A program made the position numbers and the translations under genes. Below are positions 25,501 through 34,051 of a stretch of 57,387 bases of DNA, piece after piece (positions within the stretch are counted from its first letter, which is position 1; each line of letters starts with the position of its first letter). The DNA is taken from NCBI GenBank assembly GCA_043811005.1, contig JBDRNO010000288.1, positions 1-57,387 of the forward strand, in the 5' to 3' direction. Under the pieces are notes generated by a model. It searched no databases. It saw only the letters and a program-made list of their open reading frames with translations, and was not told the origin of the DNA. Source of the stretch: JBDRNO01 sp043811005. Its GTDB lineage: Bacteria > Bacteroidota > Bacteroidia > NORP154.

Positions 25501-28500
25501 CCACACCAACCTCAGTTATGATCGTAGCGGTTAATGCTGCCGGCTCATCAACAAAAGCTGAAGTATCAGCTACACAACCGTTGGCATCGGTTACCGTTAC
25601 ATTATGTGTTCCGGCACATAAGCCGGTTGCAATAGCAGTAGTTTGTGATCCAGGATCATCCCACTGATAACTATAAGCAGTGGTGCCGCCACTTGTGATG
25701 ACCGTAACGGAACCATCACATAATCCGGAACAACCGGCATCTATTGTAGAAGTTGTTAAAGACAATGGAGCGGGCTCATTGATAGTTACGCTGGCGCTAT
25801 CTGTACATCCATTATTATCTGTAACAATAACGCTATAAGGTCCGGCACATAAGCCGGTTGCAATTGAAGTTGTTTGCGATACCGGATCATTCCACAAATA
25901 ACTATAAGGCACTGTACCTCCACTTGGGGTGAGCGTAGCCGAACCGTCACAAGACCCGCTGCAGTCCGCATCTGTGCTTGATGATATGGAAGCAATGAGT
26001 GCAGGGGGTTCATTAATGGTTACGCTTTGGGTTGTAATGCAACCAAAAAAGTCAGTAACAGTTACTGAATAAGTTCCGGCAGAGAAACCTGTTGCTGTAA
26101 AAGATGTAACACCGGTATCTGTCTGCACAGGGATTGTATTCCATGAATATGTATATGGTGGTGTTCCATCGGTAACAATTACTGTTGCTTGTCCATCATC
26201 ACCACCCGGACAGCTTACATAAGTACTGCTTGAAATATTAGCCGTTGGCCCGGCAGTGTCACTAACGGTTACAGTTCCGAAAATGACACATCCGGTTAAA
26301 TCAATAACTGATACGGTATAGCCACCCGCTAATAAACCTGTAGCTGTAGCAGTAGTTTGGAAAAAAGAATCATTCCATAAATACGTATAGGGAGGATTTC
26401 CGTTGCCGGGTAAAGCGGTGGCTTGTCCGTCAGCTTGTCCGCAGTGTGAAGGTATGGATGTAAAGGTGATAGTGATAGCCGGTGGTTCACCTATTATAAC
26501 GCTTCCGGTGGCTGTACAGCTATTGGCATCTGTAATACCAACATTATAGGTTCCAGCGCAAAGCCCTGTTGCAGTGATCGTTGTTTGCAAACCGGGATCA
26601 TCCCAAAGATACGTATAAGGAGGTACGCCACCGCTCACGGAAGCAGTTGCATCACCGTCACAACCTACATTGCACGTTACATCATTGCCTGATGGAGTTA
26701 CTGAAAGTATTGCGGGTTCATTGATAGATACAGATGCAGTTGTTATACAACCCACATTATCAGTAATAGAAACATTATAAGTTGCTGCACAAAGACCGGT
26801 GGCAGTGGCAGTAGTCTGTACTGGTACTGTATTCCATGAATAAGTATACGGTGATGTGCCGCCACTCACGGATACAGTGGATTGCCCGTCACAATCTCCA
26901 TTGCATGAAGCATCCGTACTATCAGAGATGGAAGCAGTTCCCCCACCTATGTCATTGATGCCAACGGTAGCTGTTCCGGCACACCCTGCACTATCGGTAA
27001 CAGTAACAACATAAGTTCCTGCAAACAGTCCGGTAGCTGTAGATGTAGTTTGTGAACCACTATCGTTCCAAAGATAATTATAGGCGCCAGTACCACCTGA
27101 TGCAAAAACAGTGGTATTACCATCGGCTTGTCCGCAGTTGGCATCATTAGTGGAAGTATTAAGTATTAGCGCTGCCGGTTCGGTAATTGTATAGCTGTCC
27201 GTAATTGCACAACCGTTAGTATCTGTTACTGTTACATCATAAGCGCCAACAGCGAGGTTGGTCAGGTCTTCGATGATCTCACCTCCGGGAGACCAGAGGT
27301 AAGTATATGGAGCTGTACCTCCGTTAACTGTTAAATCAATAGTACCAGTGAAATCACCATTACATAATACATTTGTACCTGTAACAGAAGCAGACAGGGG
27401 TGTGGCAGGTTCAGTGATAGTAATGGAAGCTGTTGCTGTAACTCCGTTGGAATCTGTGACAGTAACATCATAAGTGCCGGCACATAGATTTACAATATCT
27501 TCGGCAGAAAGCCCGTTCGACCATAGATAAGTGTATGGAAGAACGCCTCCTGTAACTGACAGGTCAGCTTCTCCCGTACATTCGCTAAAACAAAGAATAT
27601 CGGTTCCGTTAATAGTGAGCATAATTGCACCGGGTTCAGTGATAGTAATACAATCACCAGCCACACATCCATTAGCATCGGTGACCGTAACACAATAGGT
27701 TCCTGCACATAAGCTGTCAGCGGTAGCTGTTGTTTGCGCCAAAGTATCATCCCAAAGATATGTAAACGGAGCAGCACCACCCATCATGGATACACTTGCC
27801 TGTCCATCACAAATTCCAAAGCCGGAAGCATTGGCATTTGCAACAGTAGTGGCTGTTCCGCCAGATATGTTAATTATGGTTGCAGAAGAGGTTGCTGTAC
27901 AAGTATTGGCATCGGTAACCGTAATAGTGTATGTTCCTGCTGCCAAGCCGGTAGCTGTGGCAGTAGTTTGAGAACCAATGTCATTCCATAGATATGTATA
28001 AGCCCCTGTCCCGCCAGTCGCAGAAACTGATGCTTCTCCGTCCGATTGTCCACAGTTTGCATCAACTACACTTGTGGTAAGTGATATGGCTGTTGGTTCT
28101 GTAATAATGATACTATCATTAATAATACATCCTTTAGCATCTGTAACTGTTACTGTATAAGTGCCTGTAGTGAGATTGGTCAGATCTTGGGAAGTAGGTC
28201 CGTTTGACCATAAATAGGTATATGGAGATGTTCCTCCTGATACTGTCAGGTCGGCAGCTCCGTTATTGCCTCCGTTACAGCTTACATCAGTGCCAGTGAT
28301 AGAAGCAGATAAAGCAAGTGGTTCAGTGATATTGACATTATCCGCAGCAATACACCCGTTTGCATCGGTAACAGTAATGGTGAACGTTCCAGCACATAAG
28401 CCGGTAGCATTAACCGCGGTTTGTGTTGACGGGTCATCCCAACTGTAAGAATAAGTCCCTGTACCACCTGAAACAGATACAGTTGCATCACCGTCACAGT

Positions 28501-31500
28501 TGGTGTTACAACTAACATTGGAACTGGCAGTAACTGATGCATTGAGTAAGTTAGGTTGGGTGATGGTAACTGCATCGGCAGATATACAGCCCACATTATC
28601 TGTAATGGTTACTGTTAATAGACCTGCACATAATCCGGTTGAGGTTACAGTTGTCTGTGAAAGTGTATCATCCCATAGATAGGTAAACGGAGCAGAACCA
28701 CCGCTCATGGATACTGTTGCCTGCCCGTCACAATCACCATTACAAGTAACATTGTTATCAACACTAATTGTAGCAGCGCCTCCGCCAATATCGTTGATAG
28801 TGGCGGTAGCTGTTTCTAAACAATTATTGCCATCGGTAACAATAATATTATAAGTTCCGGCAGGTAAGCCGGTGACAGTGGCTGTAATGGAAGAACCAGG
28901 GTTATCCCACAGGTAAGTAAAAGCGCCTGTACCGCCTGTAGCGGTAACTGAAACAGTTCCGTCAGACTGTCCGCAATTGGCGTTCACTGCAACCGGAATC
29001 AATACAATAGCTGTTGGTTCAGTGATTGTAACACTTGCAGTATCAGTGCATCCGTTTTTATCAGTAACGATAACCGTATCGGTCCCTGCTGTCTGGTTAG
29101 TAAGGTCTTGTGTAGTCTCTCCACCTGGAGTCCATGCATAAGTGTATGGAGATGTACCACCGGATACTGTCAGGTCGGCAGCCCCATTGCTGCCACCGTT
29201 ACATGTAACATTGGTTCCGGTGATTGATGTTGTCAAAGCAGCGGGTTGTATGATAGTGACCGAATCGTCAGATGTACAGCCCAGGCTGTCTGTAACTGTA
29301 ATGTTAAATGTTGCTGCACATAATCCTGTTGCAGTGGCGTTAGTTTGACCAGGGGGTGTGTTCCATGAATAAGTATAAGTACCTGATCCGCCTGAGACAG
29401 ATACTGTTGCATCCCCGTCACATATGCTGTTACAGCTTACATTGCTGCTGGAGGTAATTGATGCGTTGAGAACACTGGGTTCAGTTATGGTGACAGAAGC
29501 ACTGACCACACAACCAATATTGTCGGTAACAGTGGCAGTATATGTCCCGGCAGATAAGCCGGTAGCTATAGTGTCAGTTTGAACGGGTGATGTATTCCAT
29601 GAGTAAGTGTAAGGAGATGTGCCGCCTGATGCGTTCACAGTGGCATCACCATCACTGCCTCCGTTGCAGCTAACATTTGTGCTGTCTGATATAGTTGCGG
29701 TAGGCGCTCCTGCATCATTAACCGAAACACTTGCTGTTTTTGTACAATTATTAGCATCAGTAACAGTGACATTATAGCCACCTGCTGCCAAGCCGGTTAT
29801 AGTATCTGTTGTAGATGAGCCGGGGTCATTCCAAAGATAAGTATATGGAGCAGTACCTCCGGCTACGGATACAGATGCCTGACCATCGGGATTGCCACAG
29901 GTAGCATCCACCGAACCTGTGGTAAGCACCAGGGCTGAAGGTTCGTTTATTGTATAACTAACAGTAGTATCACAATTGTTGCCATCTGTAACAGTTACAT
30001 TAAATGTTCCTGCGCAAAGGCCTGTGGCGTTTGCAGTAGTTTGAAAACCTGCTCCGCCATCCCACTGGTAAGTATAAGCTGTAGTACCGCCTGAAGCAGT
30101 TACCGTAGCATCACCATTACAAGTCCCATTACATGAAGCGTCATTACCCGAGGTTGATGCAGATAAAAGCGCAGGTTGGGTTACCGGATAACTGTCAGTA
30201 GTGTCACAACTATTGGCATCTGTTACGGTTACCGTGTATGTTCCGGCACATAATCCGGTAGCGGTTGCATTTGTTTGTACTGGTGTTGAGTTCCATGAAT
30301 AAGTAAAAGCCCCTGTACCTCCAGCGGCAACGACACTGGCAGTTCCATCACAGGCGCCATTACATGTTACATTTGTACCGGAGGCAACAGCAGTTAATTC
30401 AGGCGGTTTGGTGATGGTAATGTTAGCAGCATCAGTACATCCATTGGCATCGGTGAGAGTGATGGTATATGAGCCCGCACACAAGCCGGTGGCTATGGCA
30501 TTGGTTTGTAAGGGAGTTGTGTTCCACGAGTAGGTGTAGGCGGGTGTGCCACCTGTAGCAGTTACAGTGGCATCCCCATCGCAGACGCCAAAGCAGGGTA
30601 AGTTAGTAGAAGCCGTTATAGTAGCTGTGGGTTCACAAAATACAGTAACCGTTTGTGTGGTAGTTGCCGTGCAAGAGCCATCATCAACGGTTTGGGTTAC
30701 GGTAAATGTTCCGCATACAGCATAGGTATATGAAGGGTTTTCTGCTGTTGATGTACCTACTCCGTCCCCGAAATTCCAAGAGAAAGCGGGTGAACCCATA
30801 GACTGGGGTGTCCCTGTATTGGTAAAGTCAAAACTATTACCTGTTAAACATTGATCGGCACTGGCGGTAAATCCTGCTATAACTCCTGTTCCTGCACCTA
30901 TTGTAACACTTACGGTAGTGTTGCATCCGTTGGCATCGGTGACCGTGACATTAAATGTTCCGGTACATAAACTGCCGGCTGTGGCAGTAGTTTGAAATAA
31001 AGGATCATCCCACAGATAAGTATAGGCGCCTGTACCGCCGGAAGGTGTTGCTGTAGCATCTCCATCACAGGCACCGGGGCAGCTTTCGTCATTGAATGAT
31101 GTGGCAATGGTAAGAGCAGGGGGCTCTGAAATTGTAACAGAATCTGTTTCAACACAACCATTGGCATCGGAAATAGTCAGGGTGTATGTATTTGCACAAA
31201 GGTTTGTAGCGTTAGCCACGCTACCACCACTTGGTGACCATGAATAAGTATATGGTGAAATTCCACCTGAAACCGAAGAAGTTGCGCTACCATCACAGGT
31301 ACCATTGCATTCAATATCTGATCCGGTAACAGAAACATTCAGAGTCGGTGGTTCGGAAATTGTAATACTTGCGGTAGTGTTGCATCCGTTGGCATCGGTA
31401 ACGGTGACATCATAGCTACCTGTGCAAATATTGCTTAGGTCTTCTACCGTTTCTCCTCCTGGCGACCAGGAATATGTAAACGGGGATATACCACCAGTTA

Positions 31501-33898
31501 CTGTGAGGTTTGCTGCACCAGTACATATTCCATTACATAGTAAATCAGTGCCGATAATACTTGCAGTAGGTTCACAAAATACGTTAACAGTTTGTGTGGC
31601 AGTGGCAGTGCAAGTGCCATCATCAACGGTTTGGGTTACAGTATATGACCCGCAAGAAGCATAAGTATATGAAGGATTAGCAGCACCTGCATTGGTGCCG
31701 CTTTGATCAGGAATAGCATCACCATCAAAATCCCAGGAAAAGGTTGGGCAGTTCATTCCACAGCTTCCCGGGGCAGAGCCGGTATTGGTAAAATCATAAC
31801 TATTGCCGGTTAAACATTGGTCTCCATTATAAGTAAAGCCGGCAGTAACACCGGCACCTGAAGCAATGGTAACACTGGCGGTTGCCTGGCATCCGTTAGC
31901 ATCGGTAACCGTAACATCATAAGTTCCGGCACAGAGACCGCTGATATCTTCTATCGTTTCTCCACCTGGTGACCAGGAATAGTTAGTTATGGCGGCATCT
32001 CCTAATACAATCGTCAGGTCAGCCGAGCCATCGCAGGCACCGGGGCAGGTCTCGTCCGTTCCTATGATGGAAGCTGTTGGCTCGCAATAGACCAATATAG
32101 ACAATGTTGCAACGTCTGAACAACTTCCTTCAGTTACTGTTTGAATAACAGTATAGGTTCCACATGAAGAGTATGAATACGAAGGATTTTCAGTAGTCGA
32201 TGTACCTGAACCATCTCCAAAGTCCCATGAAAAGCTTGGCACACCCATATTCTGAGGTGTTCCGGTATTAGTGAAATCGTAACTGTTGCCTGTTAAGCAT
32301 TGGTTGCCGTTGTATGAAAATCCTGCTGTGGGCCCGGCTCCAGCGTTAATTGTAACACTGCCTGTACCGGTACATCCATTACCATCGGTTACTGTAACGT
32401 CATAAGTGCCGGCACATAAGCCGGAAATATCCTGAGTAGTAGCGCTATTAGACCAGGAGTAAGTAAAAGGAGAATTGCCAACGGATACCGTAAGGTCTGC
32501 TGAGCCGTCACAGGAACCTGCACAGCTTTCATCTGTACCTGCAATTGAGAGAGTAGGTTCGCAATATATTTCCACGGTTTGTGTAGCGGTGGCAATGCAG
32601 GAGCCATCATCTACTGTTTGGGTAACTGTATATGTTCCGCAGGTGGAGAATGAAATTCCTGAAGGATTTGCCGCACCGGCATTGGTTCCGCTTTGATCTG
32701 GAGTTCCATCTCCATCAAAGTCCCATGAATAGGTTGGGCAGTTCATGCCACAACCGTCAGGAGGTGTTCCTGTATTGGTAAAATCAAAGCTGTTGCCGGT
32801 AAAACATGCAGAGCCGGTAAAAGTGAAGCCGGCAGTTGGTCCTGCTCCGGAAGCAATAGTAACGCTTTCAATTACAATACACCCATTGTCATCTGTAACC
32901 GTAACATCATAAGTTCCTGCACACAAACCGCTAACATCCTCAGTAGAAGGGCCATTAGACCATGAATATGTAAAAGGGGAAGTACCCCCTGTGACAGTAA
33001 GGTCTGCGCTTCCGTCACATGCTCCCGGGCATGTTTCATCCGTTCCTGCAATACTAAGTGCAGGTGCTGCTGTTACTATAATATCATCGCTATAAGTAAC
33101 ACAGCAGGTTGGGTCACCGGCATCACATGTTGTTAAGGTAACCGGATAAGTTCCGGCAGTTGACCATGTAATACCACTGGGATTTTCATCAGTTGATGCA
33201 GTAGGAGAACCCATGTCAAAGTCCCAATCATAAGTAAAGTTAGGATCACCCATAGTTGAGCCGGTTGAACCGGTATTTGTAAAATCAAAACCCGATCCTT
33301 CACATTGAGGAGAGTTGGAAGTAAAACTTGCAGTGGGGAGAGTACATGCAACCGGACATAATACTTCAACTGAATACGAAGAACATTCGTATCCGGCATA
33401 ACCATCAACCATCATAGAGGCACATTCGCCATCTGCAAGAGTGGTTGTTACAGTAAATGTACCGCTTCCCATAACACTGCTTGCATATTCTTCAAAGTCA
33501 GATAAACTGCAGTCTAAACCGGAATTGGTAGAATAATTCCATACCGCCCCCTGTAAATTACAGCTTCCTCCATCAACAACAAAATCAAATGTTTGTGTGA
33601 CACCGGAAGTGTTACAAAACTGATACCAATTTGCATTTTCTACTGAATATGAAACATCCTGTGATCCATCACCATTTAAATCGGATCCTAAGTAACAACA
33701 TGGACCGCAACTTCCTGTAGTGGTTGTGGGATCACTTCCAATACATGTACCTGAAGTATTACCATCAAAGTAAGGAATATTACAGTCAAGACTGGTTCCT
33801 GAGCTTCCGTTACAGCCACCGCCTCCAGCGAATACATTTTTAGGAGCTCCTAATAATAAAAAAGGAAACAGGATAACAGAAATAAATATTTTTTTCAT
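19583..33898 (-). CDS. Giant SprB-repeat surface protein (4771 aa) with T9SS type B sorting domain
   Basis: One open frame of 14.3 kb. It begins with a signal peptide (about 1-24, ending NVFAG) and a Cys-rich domain (about 25-185). A PKD domain follows (YDWDFDMGSPTASTDENPSG). From about 278 to 4328 I count 48 SprB repeats of about 77 aa with the pattern C-NG-C-DG-A, GGT-PYTYLW, GLCAGTY-VTVTDANGC, I-EP. Four further PKD domains (AGF-x-GNQCLTGNS-DFTNTG type) are interspersed among the first six repeats. After two Ig-like domains (ICYGQTTEISATGSGG) there are two PKD domains (WWWDFGDGESS, WKWDFGDPES). The end is a type B sorting domain: VPNAFTPNKDTKD, MNIYDRWGDLIYKYTGRY, GWDGKANNGKNIAQQDVYVW, HVTLIR. 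It is probably a long filamentous adhesin, possibly for gliding or attachment. The function of the N-terminal domain is unknown. Such repeats invite misassembly, but the frame is intact throughout. Confidence 0.95.
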   Translation of the reverse strand: MKKIFISVILFPFLLLGAPKNVFAGGGGCNGSSGTSLDCNIPYFDGNTSGTCIGSDPTTTTGSCGPCCYLGSDLNGDGSQDVSYSVENANWYQFCNTSGVTQTFDFVVDGGSCNLQGAVWNYSTNSGLDCSLSDFEEYASSVMGSGTFTVTTTLADGECASMMVDGYAGYECSSYSVEVLCPVACTLPTASFTSNSPQCEGSGFDFTNTGSTGSTMGDPNFTYDWDFDMGSPTASTDENPSGITWSTAGTYPVTLTTCDAGDPTCCVTYSDDIIVTAAPALSIAGTDETCPGACDGSADLTVTGGTSPFTYSWSNGPSTEDVSGLCAGTYDVTVTDDNGCIVIESVTIASGAGPTAGFTFTGSACFTGNSFDFTNTGTPPDGCGMNCPTYSWDFDGDGTPDQSGTNAGAANPSGISFSTCGTYTVTQTVDDGSCIATATQTVEIYCEPTLSIAGTDESCAGSCDGSADLTVSVGNSPFTYSWSNSATTQDISGLCAGTYDVTVTDGNGCTGTGSVTINAGAGPTAGFSYNGNQCLTGNSYDFTNTGTPQNMGVPSFSWDFGDGSGTSTTENPSYSYSSCGTYTVIQTVTEGSCSDVATLSILVYCEPTASIIGTDETCPGACDGSADLTIVLGDAAITNYSWSPGGETIEDISGLCAGTYDVTVTDANGCQATASVTIASGAGVTAGFTYNGDQCLTGNSYDFTNTGSAPGSCGMNCPTFSWDFDGDAIPDQSGTNAGAANPSYTYASCGSYTVTQTVDDGTCTATATQTVNVFCEPTASIIGTDLLCNGICTGAANLTVTGGISPFTYSWSPGGETVEDLSNICTGSYDVTVTDANGCNTTASITISEPPTLNVSVTGSDIECNGTCDGSATSSVSGGISPYTYSWSPSGGSVANATNLCANTYTLTISDANGCVETDSVTISEPPALTIATSFNDESCPGACDGDATATPSGGTGAYTYLWDDPLFQTTATAGSLCTGTFNVTVTDANGCNTTVSVTIGAGTGVIAGFTASADQCLTGNSFDFTNTGTPQSMGSPAFSWNFGDGVGTSTAENPSYTYAVCGTFTVTQTVDDGSCTATTTQTVTVFCEPTATITASTNLPCFGVCDGDATVTATGGTPAYTYSWNTTPLQTNAIATGLCAGSYTITLTDANGCTDAANITITKPPELTAVASGTNVTCNGACDGTASVVAAGGTGAFTYSWNSTPVQTNATATGLCAGTYTVTVTDANSCDTTDSYPVTQPALLSASTSGNDASCNGTCNGDATVTASGGTTAYTYQWDGGAGFQTTANATGLCAGTFNVTVTDGNNCDTTVSYTINEPSALVLTTGSVDATCGNPDGQASVSVAGGTAPYTYLWNDPGSSTTDTITGLAAGGYNVTVTDANNCTKTASVSVNDAGAPTATISDSTNVSCNGGSDGDATVNASGGTSPYTYSWNTSPVQTDTIATGLSAGTYTATVTDNIGCVVSASVTITEPSVLNASITSSSNVSCNSICDGDATVSVSGGSGTYTYSWNTPPGQTNATATGLCAATFNITVTDSLGCTSDDSVTIIQPAALTTSITGTNVTCNGGSNGAADLTVSGGTSPYTYAWTPGGETTQDLTNQTAGTDTVIVTDKNGCTDTASVTITEPTAIVLIPVAVNANCGQSDGTVSVTATGGTGAFTYLWDNPGSSITATVTGLPAGTYNIIVTDGNNCLETATATINDIGGGAATISVDNNVTCNGDCDGQATVSMSGGSAPFTYLWDDTLSQTTVTSTGLCAGLLTVTITDNVGCISADAVTITQPNLLNASVTASSNVSCNTNCDGDATVSVSGGTGTYSYSWDDPSTQTAVNATGLCAGTFTITVTDANGCIAADNVNITEPLALSASITGTDVSCNGGNNGAADLTVSGGTSPYTYLWSNGPTSQDLTNLTTGTYTVTVTDAKGCIINDSIIITEPTAISLTTSVVDANCGQSDGEASVSATGGTGAYTYLWNDIGSQTTATATGLAAGTYTITVTDANTCTATSSATIINISGGTATTVANANASGFGICDGQASVSMMGGAAPFTYLWDDTLAQTTATADSLCAGTYCVTVTDANGCVAGDCITITEPGAIMLTINGTDILCFSECTGEADLSVTGGVLPYTYLWSNGLSAEDIVNLCAGTYDVTVTDSNGVTATASITITEPATPLSASVTGTNVLCNGDFTGTIDLTVNGGTAPYTYLWSPGGEIIEDLTNLAVGAYDVTVTDTNGCAITDSYTITEPAALILNTSTNDANCGQADGNTTVFASGGTGAYNYLWNDSGSQTTSTATGLFAGTYVVTVTDSAGCAGTATVGINDIGGGTASISDSTDASCNGDCDGQSTVSVSGGTSPYTYSWNTVPVQTTATATGLCAATYNVSITDNVGCITTASVSINEPAILSVTPSGNDVTCNVGCDGDATASVSGGVPPYTYLWDDPGLQTTITATGLCAGTYNVGITDANSCTATGSVIIGEPPAITITFTSIPSHCGQADGQATALPGNGNPPYTYLWNDSFFQTTATATGLLAGGYTVSVIDLTGCVIFGTVTVSDTAGPTANISSSTYVSCPGGDDGQATVIVTDGTPPYTYSWNTIPVQTDTGVTSFTATGFSAGTYSVTVTDFFGCITTQSVTINEPPALIASISSSTDADCSGSCDGSATLTPSGGTVPYSYLWNDPVSQTTSIATGLCAGPYSVIVTDNNGCTDSASVTINEPAPLSLTTSTIDAGCSGLCDGSVTVITSGGTTAYSYQWDDPGSQTTAIATGLCAGTHNVTVTDANGCVADTSAFVDEPAALTATIITEVGVDCNGDCNGYAEISGSGGTLPYTYLWSNGQTAALAINLCAGIYTNNITDANGCIVTATATITEPASLTNVFLNINVDCNGNATGEITANISGGTSPYTYQWDDGNLQTTVTATGLIAGTYTVLVTDINGCSLSESITITEPAPVTLSVSFTGANCGQSDGGACVTVSSGVSPFTYQWDDPLSQTAACATGLFSGTYNILVTDFTGCTATKSVMVNDLGSPTFSISSFSDASCNGGCDGFATVLVTAGTPPYTYQWDDPGSQTTASANGLCADSYVVSVIDSNGCTGNISVIISEPYALNVTISSQTDATCNGVCDGDATVLATGGTPPYTYIWNTSPLQTGSTATGLCAGTYGVTVSDVNGCTDITSVTIGEPDVISLTTSVVNAHCGLADGSAAVSTSGGNGLYGYLWDDSGAQNTAAAINLLTGTYTVTVTDILGCTATATATVNNLPAGTATIVSTSDVGCNGGSDGQATVSMSGGTLPFTYLWNDQISQTTSTATGLSANNYIVTVTDSNGCIVTASAIINEPAVLTVSTISNSTSCNGVCDGSAIASPADGTAPYTYLWNDPLAQFTATATGLCADTHIVAITDANGCIVSGTAIVDEPLAIVLNEFHSDANCGQPDGIATVSVAGGISPYTYLWSNGATTAFINSVTAGPYIATITDANGCSESITIIIADLNGPSATITASDSVSCNGGNDGFATVSVLGGSLPYSYLWNDPLGQTAPTAANLPGGTYTVAVTDSNGCIASTSVMIYEPAPILFNPYSSSPTCFGDCDGTAGVTVAGGTTPYTYLWNDPSSQTTSTATGLCNGIYSVIITDANGCIKIGTFVINNPSPMTVSSISTDESCFGSCDGTATATPLNGTAPYTYLWNDPSSQATQTAGGLCADTFNVTVTDYYGCTATSSAIVGSPPLFTASISSSGNIDCNGNCNGYAQSFVSGGSPPYTYQWSDGQPNPQAINLCAGTYSMTVTDNNGCTATTSVTITQPQQLVVNITSNNVTCNSACDGNATASVSGGTPPYTYLWNDPLFQTTVMADNLCAGQYSVIVSDAGGCIESVTVIITQPQILGLAESTTSSTCGWDNGGACVNVIGGAAPFVITWDDPLTTVGPCITNVFAGVYYPGVVDANGCFYTMPVIINDIAGPSVDSIIITNVSCAGDSNGTATVYATGDSLALPLTYLWEDISGIIDSNVTFIFGLPGGTYTVSVTDVNGCVTSGMGVVFEPNPIASAIISSSPASCYGSCTGSATVIAAGGVTPYTYLWTDGQTITTATGLCSGTHNVIITDINGCITTNTVVITEPNSIMISDSVINVSCNGGDDGAIYISVNGGTPFYSYSWSPNAGNSSIVTNLTAQTYNVTVSDMNGCVVNQPISVSEPAPLAYTANTTPSSCGDTNGEAIIIPSGGTPPYSYLWPDNQTVSNVTNLLAGSYDVIVSDSNGCSIIVPITINDNPGPVFSVTSTDVQCYGDATGTATVTVDSLGTPPNFTYLWDDPVSQTTATATGLAAGIYTITVFDLNGCEASLPLLIDQPDSLSLITSGDKTICYGQTTEISATGSGGFGIYIYTWQFDTIISDSSIAVQTFLVTPDSTTTYFVTIEDEYGCRSEVDGTVTVTVKPPLSVATSDFSICYGDTTTITATASGGNGVPYTYMWLNGGPTDTIGIISNLPLINDTTFTVVVSDNCSLNDTGSVIVTVNPYPEVDFSATGGGCEPYVNVSFTGETSGIIIVDWWWDFGDGESSDEPNSTSHIYTSAGTFDVSLTITSDKGCSSTLVKQDEISAYEKPTAKFIMEQNSVVLTSPAVTSILSPTVNFINASSNNVVSWKWDFGDPESGANNSSTMTDPLHIYGEAGTYIITLTVETDSGCPDTYIDSITFNPEYTFFVPNAFTPNKDTKDRNEYFKPVGSGIDVEYFEMNIYDRWGDLIYKYTGRYDTWDGWDGKANNGKNIAQQDVYVWLIKTADPDGYDHEYIGHVTLIR
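24481..24499. repeat. REP-like hairpin inside a SprB repeat (copy 1)
   Basis: AGCCCG, a 7-nt loop and CGGGCT lie within about 36 bp that are identical to the segment around 44135-44153 in another giant gene. In both genes it encodes SPLQTGSTAT, where most repeats have SPVQT or a different stretch. Confidence 0.6.
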
Positions 33899-33947
33899 AG
33901 ATAATGAAAATTTTTTAATTAGAACTTTTTTTACCCCCTCTGTATCT

Positions 33948-34000
33948 CTCCGCCAACTGGCGGAGGGGGAAGAGGTATTCCCCTTCCGCCAGCTGGCGGA
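33948..34000. repeat. Two neighbouring TCCGCCA-TGGCGGA palindromes
   Basis: 33948-33965 reads CTCCGCCAACTGGCGGAG (near-perfect palindrome). 33985-34000 reads TCCGCCAGCTGGCGGA (perfect). They lie in the 153-bp gap between the 648-aa gene and the start of the 4771-aa gene, so they could form a stem-loop in the leader or terminate the preceding transcript. This word is GC-rich against an AT-rich background, as expected of a REP-like repeat. Confidence 0.7.
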
Positions 34001-34051
34001 GGAGAAAGATGTATCTTATAGGAGCGATGTCATCCCTTTCCCTTGATAAAA

